Positions 54,665-64,000 of a stretch of 64,000 nt of DNA are shown here, one piece after another. The DNA is taken from NCBI RefSeq assembly GCF_021029445.1, contig NZ_CP072610.1, forward strand, positions 4,216,001 to 4,280,000, given 5' to 3'. The stretch is from Pseudomonas wenzhouensis (GTDB taxonomy: Bacteria; Pseudomonadota; Gammaproteobacteria; Pseudomonadales; Pseudomonadaceae). Numbering within the stretch: the first letter of the stretch is position 1; every line of letters starts with the position of its first letter. A program made the translations under genes and the position numbers. Under the pieces are notes generated by a model. That model ran no database searches. It saw only the letters and a list, made by a program, of their open reading frames with translations, and was not told the origin of the DNA.

Positions 54665-55864
54665 ATGTCTTCCCTGCCCAGTCTGCGCCTGAAAGCCAAC
54701 GCCGACCGACGCCTGCGCGCCGGCCACCTGTGGGTGTACAGCAATGAGATTGATGTCGCCGCCACCCCGCTGCATGGCTTTGCCGCCGGTGATCAGGCCA
54801 TTCTCGAAGCCGCCGGCGGCAAACCGCTGGGCATCGTCGCCATGAGCCCGAACAACCTGATCTGCGCGCGTCTGCTGTCGCGCGACGTCAAGCACGTGCT
54901 GGACAAATCCCTGCTGGTGCACCGCCTCAACGTCTGCCTGTCGCTGCGCGAGCGTCTGTTCGACAAACCCTGCTACCGCCTGGTGTATGGCGACTCCGAC
55001 CTGCTGCCGGGGCTGGTGGTGGACCGTTTCTTCGACATTCTGGTGGTGCAGCTGGCTTCGGCCACCATGGAGGCGCACAAGGACGACGTGCTCGCCGCGC
55101 TGATCCAGGTGTGCAAACCCAGCGGCATCCTGTTCAAGAACGACTCCAGCGCGCGCGACGCAGAAGGTCTCGAGCGCTATGTGGCAACTGCCTACGGCGC
55201 GGTGCCGGAGTGGGTGGCGCTGGAAGAGAACGGCGTGAAGTTCGAAGCACCGGTGATCGAAGGGCAGAAAACCGGCTGGTTCTATGACCACCGCATGAAC
55301 CGCGCGCGCCTGGCGCCCTACGTCAAGGGCAAGCGCGTGCTCGACCTGTTCAGCTACATCGGCGGCTGGGGCGTACAGGCCGCAGCCTTCGGCGCCAGCG
55401 AAGTGTTCTGCGTCGATGCCTCGGCCTTCGCCCTCGACGGCGTGGAGCGCAACGCCACGCTCAACGGTTTCGCCGAGAAGGTCACCTGCGTGGAGGGCGA
55501 CGTGTTCGCCGCCCTGCGCGAATTGAAATCCGCCGAAGAGCGCTTCGACGTGGTGATCGCCGACCCACCCGCCTTCATCAAGCGCAAGAAGGACATCAAG
55601 AACGGTGAAGCGGCCTACCGCCGCCTCAACGAAACCGCCATGCGCCTGCTGAACAAGGACGGCATCCTGGTCAGTGCCAGTTGCTCCATGCACCTGGAAG
55701 AGGACAACCTGCAGAACATCCTGCTGACCAGCGCCCGCCATCTGGATCGCAACATCCAGTTGCTCGAGCGCGGCGCCCAGGGGCCGGATCACCCGGTGCA
55801 CCCGGCCATCGGCGAAACCCGCTACATCAAGAGCCTGACCGTGCGCCTGCTGCCCAATAGTTAA
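54665..55864 (+). CDS. RlmI-like 23S rRNA (cytosine) methyltransferase
   Basis: The 399-residue protein has an N-terminal PUA domain (LRAGHLWVYSNEID... residues 1-80), a linker and a Rossmann methyltransferase domain with VLDLFSYIGGWGVQAA and the catalytic motifs ADPPAF and SASCSMH. It matches the RlmI/RlmK-type m5C methyltransferases. GGAGCCC precedes the ATG. Confidence 0.9.
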   Translation: MSSLPSLRLKANADRRLRAGHLWVYSNEIDVAATPLHGFAAGDQAILEAAGGKPLGIVAMSPNNLICARLLSRDVKHVLDKSLLVHRLNVCLSLRERLFDKPCYRLVYGDSDLLPGLVVDRFFDILVVQLASATMEAHKDDVLAALIQVCKPSGILFKNDSSARDAEGLERYVATAYGAVPEWVALEENGVKFEAPVIEGQKTGWFYDHRMNRARLAPYVKGKRVLDLFSYIGGWGVQAAAFGASEVFCVDASAFALDGVERNATLNGFAEKVTCVEGDVFAALRELKSAEERFDVVIADPPAFIKRKKDIKNGEAAYRRLNETAMRLLNKDGILVSASCSMHLEEDNLQNILLTSARHLDRNIQLLERGAQGPDHPVHPAIGETRYIKSLTVRLLPNS

Positions 55865-56288
55865 GCCCCCGGACCAAGACAGTTGCAGCCGTAGCCCGGA
55901 TGCAATCCGGGGCGGTGCCTGGCGCCTGGCCATTCCCGTATTACATCCGGGCTACGGACTGACGGTGGGTCGCGGCGCAACGGCCATGTGATCGGCAACC
56001 GGCGCCCGCCCCAGGCTCGAGCGATACGCACCAACCTAGTGCGTGTCGTCAGGTGCCTTCCATCTTCCCGCCTGTTACTTCCTCCCACACCCACTCTGCA
56101 CACCCGCACAGGCTGAACTAGGCTTCAGACAGCGAAGCAGAGCGTCATCGACCGAATCGCGGTCGCCTGGCGTGCTTATTGCTTTTGGCTATTTACACAA
56201 CGAACGGCCTACACGATAGGGCCGTATCGATTGAGGATATTGGAGACAGCCACGAGCTGACTTCAGATTGCGGGTAATGGGGAGCACT
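55865..56288. other. Intergenic region before the ABC transporter operon
   Basis: This 424-base gap contains the family A repeat at 55891-55957 and otherwise no gene I can support. CGATA-GGGCCG-TATCG at about 56214-56229 is a small dyad that may be regulatory. The operon promoter must lie here. Confidence 0.55.
55891..55957. repeat. REP-like palindrome, family A
   Basis: GTAGCCCGGATGCAATCCGG and ATTACATCCGGGCTACGG invert each other with a 29-base spacer, the longest spacer of the family here. Confidence 0.78.
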
Positions 56289-57427
<1,139 letters not shown>

Positions 57428-57443
<16 letters not shown>

Positions 57444-58501
57444 CTACCAGCGTTTCCACCTTCGCCCTGGTGGCGGCACTGGGACTCACCGCTGGCAACG
57501 CCACGGCCCAGGACAGCCTCACCGTAGTGTCCTGGGGCGGCGCCTATGGAGCGGCGCAGAAGAAGCACGTCATCGACCCATACCAGGCAGAAACCGGGGT
57601 CAAGGTATTGTTCGAGGATTACTCGGGCGGCGTCGCCGAGATCAAGGCTCAGGTCGAATCCGGCAACATTCAGTGGGACGTGGTCGACTTCGAGGTGATC
57701 GACCTCGAACGCGCCTGCTCCGAAGGCCTGCTGGAAACCATCGACCACAGCGTACTGCCGGCCGGCATCGACGGCACCCCGGCCGCACAGGACTTCATCC
57801 CCGAAGCCCTGGCCAGCGAATGCGCGGTGGGTAACATCGTCTGGTCGGTGGTATTCGCCTACAACCAGAACACCATCGGTGATACCAAGGCAGCCAGCAT
57901 CGACGACTTCTTCGACACCGCCAAGATTCCCGGCAAGCGCGCCCTGCGCAAACGCCCGCAGGTGAACATGGAATGGGCACTGCTGGCCGATGGCGTGGCG
58001 CCCGATGAAGTCTACGAAGTGCTGGCCACCCCCGAAGGCCAGCAACGCGCCTTCGACAAGCTGGACAGCATCAAGAAGGACATCGTCTGGTTCGACTCCT
58101 GGTCGCAGGCGCCACAACTGCTCAATGACGGCGGTGCGGTGCTGGTGCAGTCGGCCAACGGCCGCTTCTACGACTCCATCGTGCAGGAGAAGAAACCCTT
58201 CGAAATCGTCTGGGACGGCCACGTCTACGACCTCGACGCCTGGGCCATCGTCAAAGGCTCGAAGAAGAAGGACCTGGCCATGGAGTTCATCAAGTACGCC
58301 ACCGGCTCCAAGCCGCTGGCCGGCATGCCGGACGTGGCCTACGGCCCGACCCGCAAGTCGTCCATGCCGCTGGCCGACCAGAGCACCGCACCGCATCTGC
58401 CAACCGCGCACCTGGACAAAGGTATCCAGGCCGGCTCGGAGTTCTGGGCTGACTACGGCGAGTCGCTGGGCGAGAAATTCAACGAGTGGCTGTTGAAGTA
58501 A
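57428..58501 (+). CDS. Periplasmic polyamine-type substrate-binding protein
   Basis: The 357-residue protein has a signal peptide (to about residue 28, NATAQ) and the PotD/PotF-like fold: LTVVSWGGAYGAAQKKHVIDPYQAETGVKV and YDLDAWAIVKGSKKKDLAMEFIKYA. The ligand cannot be named from sequence; polyamines, opines or related amines are candidates. It overlaps the ATPase gene. Confidence 0.92.
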
Positions 58502-58513
58502 CACCCGCAGGAG

Positions 58514-58548
58514 CCCCTCTCCCCATGGGAGAGGGGTTGGGGTGAGGG
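58514..58548. repeat. Palindromic repeat, family F, inside the ABC operon
   Basis: CCCCTCTCCC and GGGAGAGGGG are perfect inverted arms around AT, followed by TTGGGGTGAGGG. The CTCTCCC...GGGAGAG-GGGTTGGGGTGAGG motif is dispersed in many proteobacterial genomes as I recall. It lies right after the binding-protein stop and may stabilise the upstream mRNA. Confidence 0.65.
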
Positions 58549-58581
58549 TATCGGCCTCACCAGAGTTTACGGAGTAACGCC

Positions 58582-59817
58582 TTGTCATCCCTGACCACCC
58601 ACGAAGCTGGCCAAGCTGCCAGCGCCCGCCGCAAGAAGCGCCTGACCGCCTTCCTGTTCGTGGTGCCGCTGCTGCTGTTCATCCTCGTCACCTTCGTCGC
58701 CCCGATCGGCACCATGCTGTGGCGCAGCGTGCATCACCCGACCGTGGCCGAGCTGATCCCCCTGACCCTGGCCGAGCTCGAACGCTGGGATGATCACAAG
58801 CAACTGCCGGACGAAAAAACCCTGCAGGTCTTCGCCAGCGAACTGCATGGCCTTAACCAGCAACGCCTGTCCGGCAAGCTCTCCGAAGAACTCAACCGCG
58901 CCTATACCGGCATGTCCAGCGTGGTCAAAGCCACTGCCCGGCGCGTAGGCCGACTGGACGCCCAGGCGCTGCAAAGCCAAGGCGTGCAGACGCTGCTCGA
59001 GGCCCACCGCAACTGGAGCAAGCCCGAGCTGTGGTACGCCATCGAGCGCGCCGGCAAGGTTTACACCTACGATTACTACCTGACTGCACTGGATCTGGAG
59101 ATGCACCCCGACGAGGGCATCCAGGCGCGCCAGGACACCCAGATCTACCTGCAGCTGTATTCCAAGACGCTGAACATGGCGCTGGTCATCACCCTGCTCT
59201 GCGCCCTGCTCGGCTACCCGCTGGCCTACTACCTGGCGAGCCTGCCGTCGAATCGCGCCAACCTGCTGCTGGTACTGGTGCTGCTGCCGTTCTGGACCTC
59301 GCTGCTGGTGCGCACCACTTCATGGATCGCCCTGCTGCAGACCAACGGCGTGATCAACTCCACGCTCATGGGCATCGGCCTGATCAGTCAGCCCTTCGAG
59401 ATGCTCTATACCTCGTTCGCCACCGTGGTGGCGATGACCCACATCCTGCTGCCGTTCATGATTCTGCCGCTGTACAGCGTGATGCGCGGCATCGACCCCA
59501 GCTACATGCGCGCCGCGCTGAGCCTGGGCGACAAGCCGGTACCGGCCTTCGTCCGCATCTACTTCCCGATGACCTTGCCCGGACTCAGTGCCGGGGCACT
59601 GCTGGTATTCATCATCTCGGTGGGCTACTACATCACCCCGGCACTGGTCGGTGGCACCGACGGGCAGATGATCAGCAACATCATCGCCTTCCACATGCAG
59701 CGCTCGAACAACTGGGAGCTGGCCGCCGCGCTGGGCTCGCTGCTGCTCGGGCTGATCCTGTTGCTGTACTGGGTGTACGACCGCTTCGTCGGCGCCAGCA
59801 ATATCAAGTTGGGATGA
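58582..59817 (+). CDS. ABC transporter permease with large periplasmic loop
   Basis: The 411-residue permease starts with a TTG codon six bases after GGAGTAAC-type spacing; no ATG fits. TM1 spans about 22-44 and a large periplasmic loop covers 45-193, then the usual five-helix permease core. The EAA loop is RAALSLGDKPVPAFVRIYFPMTLPG. The loop is far longer than in PotB (about 280 residues in total), which suggests an extra ligand-handling or binding-protein docking domain. Confidence 0.88.
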   Translation: MSSLTTHEAGQAASARRKKRLTAFLFVVPLLLFILVTFVAPIGTMLWRSVHHPTVAELIPLTLAELERWDDHKQLPDEKTLQVFASELHGLNQQRLSGKLSEELNRAYTGMSSVVKATARRVGRLDAQALQSQGVQTLLEAHRNWSKPELWYAIERAGKVYTYDYYLTALDLEMHPDEGIQARQDTQIYLQLYSKTLNMALVITLLCALLGYPLAYYLASLPSNRANLLLVLVLLPFWTSLLVRTTSWIALLQTNGVINSTLMGIGLISQPFEMLYTSFATVVAMTHILLPFMILPLYSVMRGIDPSYMRAALSLGDKPVPAFVRIYFPMTLPGLSAGALLVFIISVGYYITPALVGGTDGQMISNIIAFHMQRSNNWELAAALGSLLLGLILLLYWVYDRFVGASNIKLG

Positions 59818-59849
59818 ACATGTCCGTACCGTCATTTCCTCATAACGGC

Positions 59850-59912
59850 GTAGCCCGGATGCAATCCGGGAAAACCAGCCCCCATCCCTCCCCGGATTTC
59901 ATCCAGGCTACG
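59850..59912. repeat. REP-like palindrome, family A, between permease genes
   Basis: GTAGCCCGGATGCAATCCGGG and CCGGATTTCATCCAGGCTACG are the two halves. It lies in the 133-base gap between the two permease genes and therefore in an operon mRNA. Confidence 0.78.
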
Positions 59913-59950
59913 GGCGGCACTCGCCGTCCCTACAACCCGGGCTCAGCGCT

Positions 59951-60805
59951 ATGAAAATCCCCGCCTATTACGGCTTCTGGCACCACCTCGGCAACTGGCT
60001 GCTCAAGGTCAGCTCCTGGCTGGTGCTGCTGTTTCTGATCCTGCCGATCCTGGTGATCGTACCGCTGTCGTTCAACGCCGAGCCCTTCTTCAGCTTCACC
60101 GAAGGCATGCTCACCCTTGACCCCGAGGCCTACTCGCTGCGCTGGTACGAGGAGATCCTCAACGATCCGAAGTGGATCCTGGCGATCAAGAACAGCTTCT
60201 TCATCGGCATCCTCTCGACCATCCTCGCCACGATTCTGGGTACCTGCGCCGCCGTCGGTCTGGCACGCGACGAGATGCCGTTTCGCCGCTTCATCACCGC
60301 CCTGCTGCTGTCGCCGATGATCGTGCCGCTGATTATCACCGCCGCCGGCATGTTCTTTTTCTACTCCAACCTCGGCCTAGCCGGCGGTTACCTTGGCGTG
60401 ATCCTGGCCCACGCAGCGCTGGGCACGCCCTTCGTCATCATCACCGTCACCGCCACGCTCACCGGCTTCGATTACAGCCTGGCACGCGCCGCACTGAATC
60501 TGGGCGCCACGCCGATCCGCGTATTCTTCGACGTAATCATGCCGCTGATCCGCCCCGGGGTGATCAGCGGCGCGCTGTTCGCCTTCATCACCTCGTTCGA
60601 TGAAGTGGTGGTGATCCTGTTCATGGCCGGCCCACAGCAACGCACCATTCCCCGGCAGATGTTCTCGGGCCTGCGCGAGCAGATCAACCCGAGCATCCTG
60701 GCCATCGCCACCCTGCTGATCCTGGTCTCCATCGCCCTGCTGGTCACCCTGGAAATGCTACGCAGACGTGCCGAGCGGATGCGCGGGATCGAAATACCGC
60801 ATTGA
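59951..60805 (+). CDS. ABC transporter permease (PotC-like)
   Basis: The 284-residue permease has six predicted helices and the EAA loop ARAALNLGATPIRVFFDVIMPLIRPG. It matches PotC/PotI family permeases and should form a heterodimer with the preceding 411-residue permease. Last gene of the transporter. Confidence 0.92.
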   Translation: MKIPAYYGFWHHLGNWLLKVSSWLVLLFLILPILVIVPLSFNAEPFFSFTEGMLTLDPEAYSLRWYEEILNDPKWILAIKNSFFIGILSTILATILGTCAAVGLARDEMPFRRFITALLLSPMIVPLIITAAGMFFFYSNLGLAGGYLGVILAHAALGTPFVIITVTATLTGFDYSLARAALNLGATPIRVFFDVIMPLIRPGVISGALFAFITSFDEVVVILFMAGPQQRTIPRQMFSGLREQINPSILAIATLLILVSIALLVTLEMLRRRAERMRGIEIPH

Positions 60806-61020
60806 GCCGTCACGGGCCTGCGCACGACCGGCAACCTTCCCCCGCCAGCCCTGGCGGGCGTAGAATCGCCCCATTCCCCGCCCGGCATCCTCCGGCGGGC
60901 CTGTGAGCCCTGGCCGCACGAACGGCGATCCCGTTTCGTCATGCAGCCCACACTACGCGGCGACCTGCCGCCCACCGACGCTCACCGCCTATACAACCGC
61001 ATTAGCCGCAGGAATCCGTC
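60806..61020. other. Intergenic region upstream of ilvD
   Basis: No gene is seen in these 215 bases. CCCGCCAGCCCTGGCGGG and CCGCCCGGCATCCTCCGGCGG are two GC-rich hairpins that may end the transporter transcript. Confidence 0.5.
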
Positions 61021-62859
61021 ATGCCCGATTACCGCTCGAAAACCTCCACCCACGGTCGCAACATGGCCGGCGCCCGCGCCCTGTGGCGCGCCACCGGGAT
61101 GAAGGACGAAGACTTCAAGAAGCCGATCATCGCCATCGCCAACTCCTTCACCCAGTTCGTGCCCGGCCACGTGCACCTGAAGGATCTCGGCCAACTGGTC
61201 GCCCGCGAGATCGAGAAGCACGGCGGCGTGGCCAAGGAATTCAACACCATCGCTGTGGACGACGGCATCGCCATGGGCCACGACGGCATGCTCTATTCGC
61301 TGCCGAGCCGCGAGATCATCGCCGACTCCGTGGAGTACATGGTCAACGCCCACTGCGCCGACGCCATCGTCTGCATCAGCAACTGCGACAAGATCACCCC
61401 CGGCATGCTGATGGCTGCCCTGCGCCTGAACATCCCGGTGGTATTCGTCTCCGGCGGCCCGATGGAAGCCGGCAAGACCAAGCTGGCCAGCCATGGCCTA
61501 GATCTGGTCGATGCCATGGTCATCGCCGCCGACTCGACCGCCTCCGACGAGAAAGTCGCCGAGTACGAGCGCAGTGCCTGCCCGACCTGCGGCAGCTGCT
61601 CCGGCATGTTCACCGCCAACTCGATGAACTGCCTAACCGAAGCACTGGGCCTGTCCCTGCCGGGCAACGGTTCGACCCTGGCCACCCACAGTGACCGCGA
61701 GCAGCTGTTCCTGCGCGCCGGCCGCCTGGCCGTCGAGCTGTGCCAGCGCTACTACGGCGAAGGCGACGAGTCGGTGCTGCCGCGCAACATCGCCAACTTC
61801 AAGGCGTTCGAGAACGCCATGATGCTCGACATCGCCATGGGCGGTTCGACCAACACCATCCTGCACCTGCTGGCCGCCGCGCAGGAAGCCGAGATCGACT
61901 TCGACCTGCGCGACATCGACCGCCTTTCGCGCAAGGTGCCGCAGCTGTGCAAGGTGGCGCCGAACATCCAGAAATACCACATGGAAGACGTGCACCGCGC
62001 TGGCGGCATTTTCTCCATCCTCGGCGAGCTGGCCCGTGGTGGCCTGCTGCACACCGATGTGCCCACCGTGCACAGCCCGAGCATGGCCGACGCCATCGCC
62101 CAGTGGGACATCACCCAGACCCGCGACGAAGCCGTGCACCACTTCTTCAAGGCCGGCCCGGCCGGTATCCCGACCCAGACCGCATTCAGCCAGAGCACCC
62201 GCTGGGAAACCCTCGACGACGACCGTGCCGAAGGCTGCATTCGCAGCGTCGAGCACGCGTACTCCCAGGAAGGCGGACTTGCGGTGCTGTACGGCAACAT
62301 CGCCCTCGATGGCTGCGTGGTGAAGACCGCGGGCGTGGACGAATCGATCCATGTCTTCGAGGGCAGCGCCAAGGTCTTCGAGAGCCAGGACAGCGCGGTC
62401 AAGGGCATCCTCAATGACGAAGTGAAGGAAGGTGACATCGTCATCATCCGTTACGAAGGTCCGAAAGGTGGCCCGGGCATGCAGGAAATGCTCTATCCGA
62501 CCAGCTACCTGAAGTCCAAGGGTCTGGGCAAGGCCTGCGCCCTGCTCACCGACGGCCGCTTCTCCGGCGGCACCAGCGGCCTGTCCATAGGCCACGCCTC
62601 GCCGGAAGCGGCAGCAGGCGGCGCCATCGGCCTGGTCAACGACGGCGACAAGATCCTCATCGACATTCCCAACCGCAGCATCAACCTGCTGGTCAGCGAT
62701 GAAGAACTGGCCGCCCGCCGCGCCGAGCAGGACAAGAAAGGCTGGAAGCCGGCGCAGCCGCGCGCGCGCAAGGTGACCACCGCCCTGAAAGCCTACGCCC
62801 TGCTGGCCACCAGCGCCGACAAGGGCGCGGTGCGCAACAAGGCGATGCTGGAAGGCTGA
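61021..62859 (+). CDS. ilvD: Dihydroxy-acid dehydratase IlvD
   Basis: The 612-residue iron-sulfur enzyme dehydrates dihydroxy-acids in valine, leucine and isoleucine synthesis. Cluster ligands are in [10 protein letters not shown] (Cys122) and [16 protein letters not shown] (near 187-193), and [22 protein letters not shown] is intact. The length matches the family. Confidence 0.97.
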   Translation: MPDYRSKTSTHGRNMAGARALWRATGMKDEDFKKPIIAIANSFTQFVPGHVHLKDLGQLVAREIEKHGGVAKEFNTIAVDDGIAMGHDGMLYSLPSREIIADSVEYMVNAHCADAIVCISNCDKITPGMLMAALRLNIPVVFVSGGPMEAGKTKLASHGLDLVDAMVIAADSTASDEKVAEYERSACPTCGSCSGMFTANSMNCLTEALGLSLPGNGSTLATHSDREQLFLRAGRLAVELCQRYYGEGDESVLPRNIANFKAFENAMMLDIAMGGSTNTILHLLAAAQEAEIDFDLRDIDRLSRKVPQLCKVAPNIQKYHMEDVHRAGGIFSILGELARGGLLHTDVPTVHSPSMADAIAQWDITQTRDEAVHHFFKAGPAGIPTQTAFSQSTRWETLDDDRAEGCIRSVEHAYSQEGGLAVLYGNIALDGCVVKTAGVDESIHVFEGSAKVFESQDSAVKGILNDEVKEGDIVIIRYEGPKGGPGMQEMLYPTSYLKSKGLGKACALLTDGRFSGGTSGLSIGHASPEAAAGGAIGLVNDGDKILIDIPNRSINLLVSDEELAARRAEQDKKGWKPAQPRARKVTTALKAYALLATSADKGAVRNKAMLEG

Positions 62860-62876
62860 GCCCGAGCAAGACATCA

Positions 62877-62905
62877 ACCAAGCCCGGCCCTGCGCCGGGC
62901 TTGGT
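62877..62905 (+). terminator. Rho-independent terminator of ilvD
   Basis: ACCAAGCCCGGC pairs perfectly with GCCGGGCTTGGT over 12 base pairs with a five-base loop, 17 bases after the ilvD stop, followed by CGTTT. Confidence 0.85.
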
Positions 62906-62964
62906 CGTTTAGGCGGGTCACGATTACCATCGACCTCCAACTTCTCCACCTGTGCGCCATAAGC

Positions 62965-64000
62965 ATGAAGAAATCGCCCGTTGCTTTCGATGCCTTGAGC
63001 TTCAATTACCAGCTCATTTTGTTCGTCCTGACGCCCTGCTTTCCAGGGCAGAACAAAACCTCACTGGTCAAGCACTTGCGAGCCATGGGTGCCCATGCGA
63101 CCAGCTCGCGCCTGATCGATAACACCAGCATTGAGGCGCTAATCAATGAGTTGGTGAGCGCGGGCTGGCTGACCCGTGAGGAGCACAACAAGCAGACGTT
63201 GCTGTGCCTGCAACCGCGCATGCGTAACCCGATGCTGCTGCGGATGTTCGAGTCGCCGGATCGCTTCGCCCTGCTCAAGAGCCACACGGATCAACTGAGC
63301 GCCATCGACCCTTGGGTAGCCCCCAGTAGCAATCGGCTCATGCAGGATGTGTGGCTGTCGATCATCGCCGACGATGGAGAATATCTGCAGCAGTCACTGG
63401 AGCGGCTCGACGATTTCTTGCCGACTCAACAGGCGCTGAAACTGCACCCGTTCCAGCAACTGCTGGGTGACGCAGCCGGCAAGACGTTGTTCGAGCGCCT
63501 ATCGCTGCCTGTACGTCAGGCGCTGCTGGATGACCATCTGCACTTGTCCTCCTTGCTCTGCGCGCCCGCCGAGCAGAGCTACCAACTGGCCTTGCGGAGC
63601 CTGCAGCAGCACGGCAATCCAAGCCTCAGCTTGCAGGTGCTGCTGCACGCCCTGTGGCGCTGCGACCAAGCGACGCTGGACGGGCTGTTCGGCGACTCGA
63701 AAGACCTCATGCAAAACGTCGTCACCCTGTTCGCCAAAGGCGCGCTGGGCGACATGCTCGCCGTCCTACGCGCCTGGATGGCCGAGGTGCGCAAGCAAAC
63801 CAAGAAGCGCAAGATCGACCTGCCGCCAATACTCAATGCCTTGTACTGCCTGGCACTGATTCAGGAGAACGATCCCAAGCAATACCCCTCACTCAAGCAA
63901 GCCTTGCAACTGGGCAGCAAGAACGGCTACGCAGCGGCCTACAACCAGTTGCTGGATGTTCTAGACCTGCTGCAAGGCAGCCGCCCGGAACACTTGTACA
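62965..64000 (+). CDS. Unrecognised protein with winged-helix-like N-terminus, cut by window end
   Basis: An open frame runs from the ATG at 62965 to the window end (345 codons, no stop). The N-terminus MKKSPVAFDALSFNYQLILF begins a segment (about 10-80) with ...NTSIEALINELVSAGWLTREE that looks like a winged helix. The rest is leucine-rich and helical with repeating 'LxxLL'-like stretches, for example SLSLQVLLHALWRCDQATLDGL. The base composition is slightly less GC-rich than its neighbours. I do not recognise the family; the N-terminal part of a large helicase- or ATPase-type protein is one possibility. Confidence 0.6.
   Translation, partial: MKKSPVAFDALSFNYQLILFVLTPCFPGQNKTSLVKHLRAMGAHATSSRLIDNTSIEALINELVSAGWLTREEHNKQTLLCLQPRMRNPMLLRMFESPDRFALLKSHTDQLSAIDPWVAPSSNRLMQDVWLSIIADDGEYLQQSLERLDDFLPTQQALKLHPFQQLLGDAAGKTLFERLSLPVRQALLDDHLHLSSLLCAPAEQSYQLALRSLQQHGNPSLSLQVLLHALWRCDQATLDGLFGDSKDLMQNVVTLFAKGALGDMLAVLRAWMAEVRKQTKKRKIDLPPILNALYCLALIQENDPKQYPSLKQALQLGSKNGYAAAYNQLLDVLDLLQGSRPEHLY

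Noticed and set aside
54527..55933. Long upstream extension of the HDOD reading frame
   Set aside because: The extension is antisense to the RlmI-like gene; the HDOD protein has a normal start at 54526.
55958..56288. A tRNA or small RNA gene upstream of the ABC operon
   Set aside because: No cloverleaf, TTCGA-type T arm or terminator with a T tract was found in this gap.

Overview
The window looks like chromosomal DNA of a Pseudomonas, most likely the P. mendocina/oleovorans/alcaliphila group. Codon use is GC-rich throughout. The products are typical for the genus, and the blocks pilU-pilT-yggS-proC-yggT-metX-metW-rdgB-hemW, ftsX-ftsE-ftsY with M16 peptidases and rsmD, and coaD-fdx-ggt-mutM-ilvD follow the order I remember from P. 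aeruginosa PAO1 (roughly PA0396 down to PA0353). The species assignment is an inference. I saw no rRNA, tRNA, CRISPR array, prophage or complete insertion sequence.

Layout. 1-6080: 5' end of thiI, then the nitrogen module glnA, two tandem secreted DUF4124 proteins, ntrB and ntrC; glnA has a well-spaced sigma-54 promoter and an NtrC-like site. 6218-8863: a TM2 protein and a two-gene DNA-repair-like operon (radical SAM plus TIGR03915-like partner) under a near-consensus LexA box. 8829-11174: twitching ATPases pilU and pilT. 11250-20497: yggS, proC, yggT, yggU, a dynamin-like GTPase, metX, metW, a DUF4426 protein, rdgB, hemW and a DUF3392 protein. 20538-25731: an alcohol dehydrogenase, a DUF1329 protein, trmB, thiG, thiS and a DUF423 protein. 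26033-31406: mtgA, a hypothetical, rpoH, ftsX, ftsE, ftsY. 31747-37323: a BLUF photoreceptor, an M16 peptidase pair, rsmD, a YheT-like hydrolase and a SnoaL-like protein. 37487-42145: a four-gene phosphorelay cluster. 42151-46903: a TetR regulator divergent from an aldehyde dehydrogenase/Tat protein/GMC oxidoreductase operon. 47008-54526: coaD, ferredoxin, ggt, a Na/Pi cotransporter, a small secreted protein, an acyltransferase, mutM and an HDOD protein. 54665-64000: an RlmI-like methyltransferase, a polyamine-type ABC transporter, ilvD and the start of an unrecognised winged-helix-like protein that runs off the window.

How it works together. Most of the window is housekeeping. The accessory or regulatory interest lies in the SOS-controlled radical SAM pair, the phosphorelay cluster with no transmembrane or enzymatic output beyond one LuxR-type regulator, the TetR-controlled alcohol/aldehyde oxidation operon, the BLUF protein, and a dense set of interspersed palindromic repeats. 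At least six repeat families occur between genes, several of them inside operons. One 200-bp element has terminal inverted repeats and a 7-bp direct repeat at its flanks, like a MITE.

All functional calls come from reading the sequence and from recall of protein families; no database search was run.
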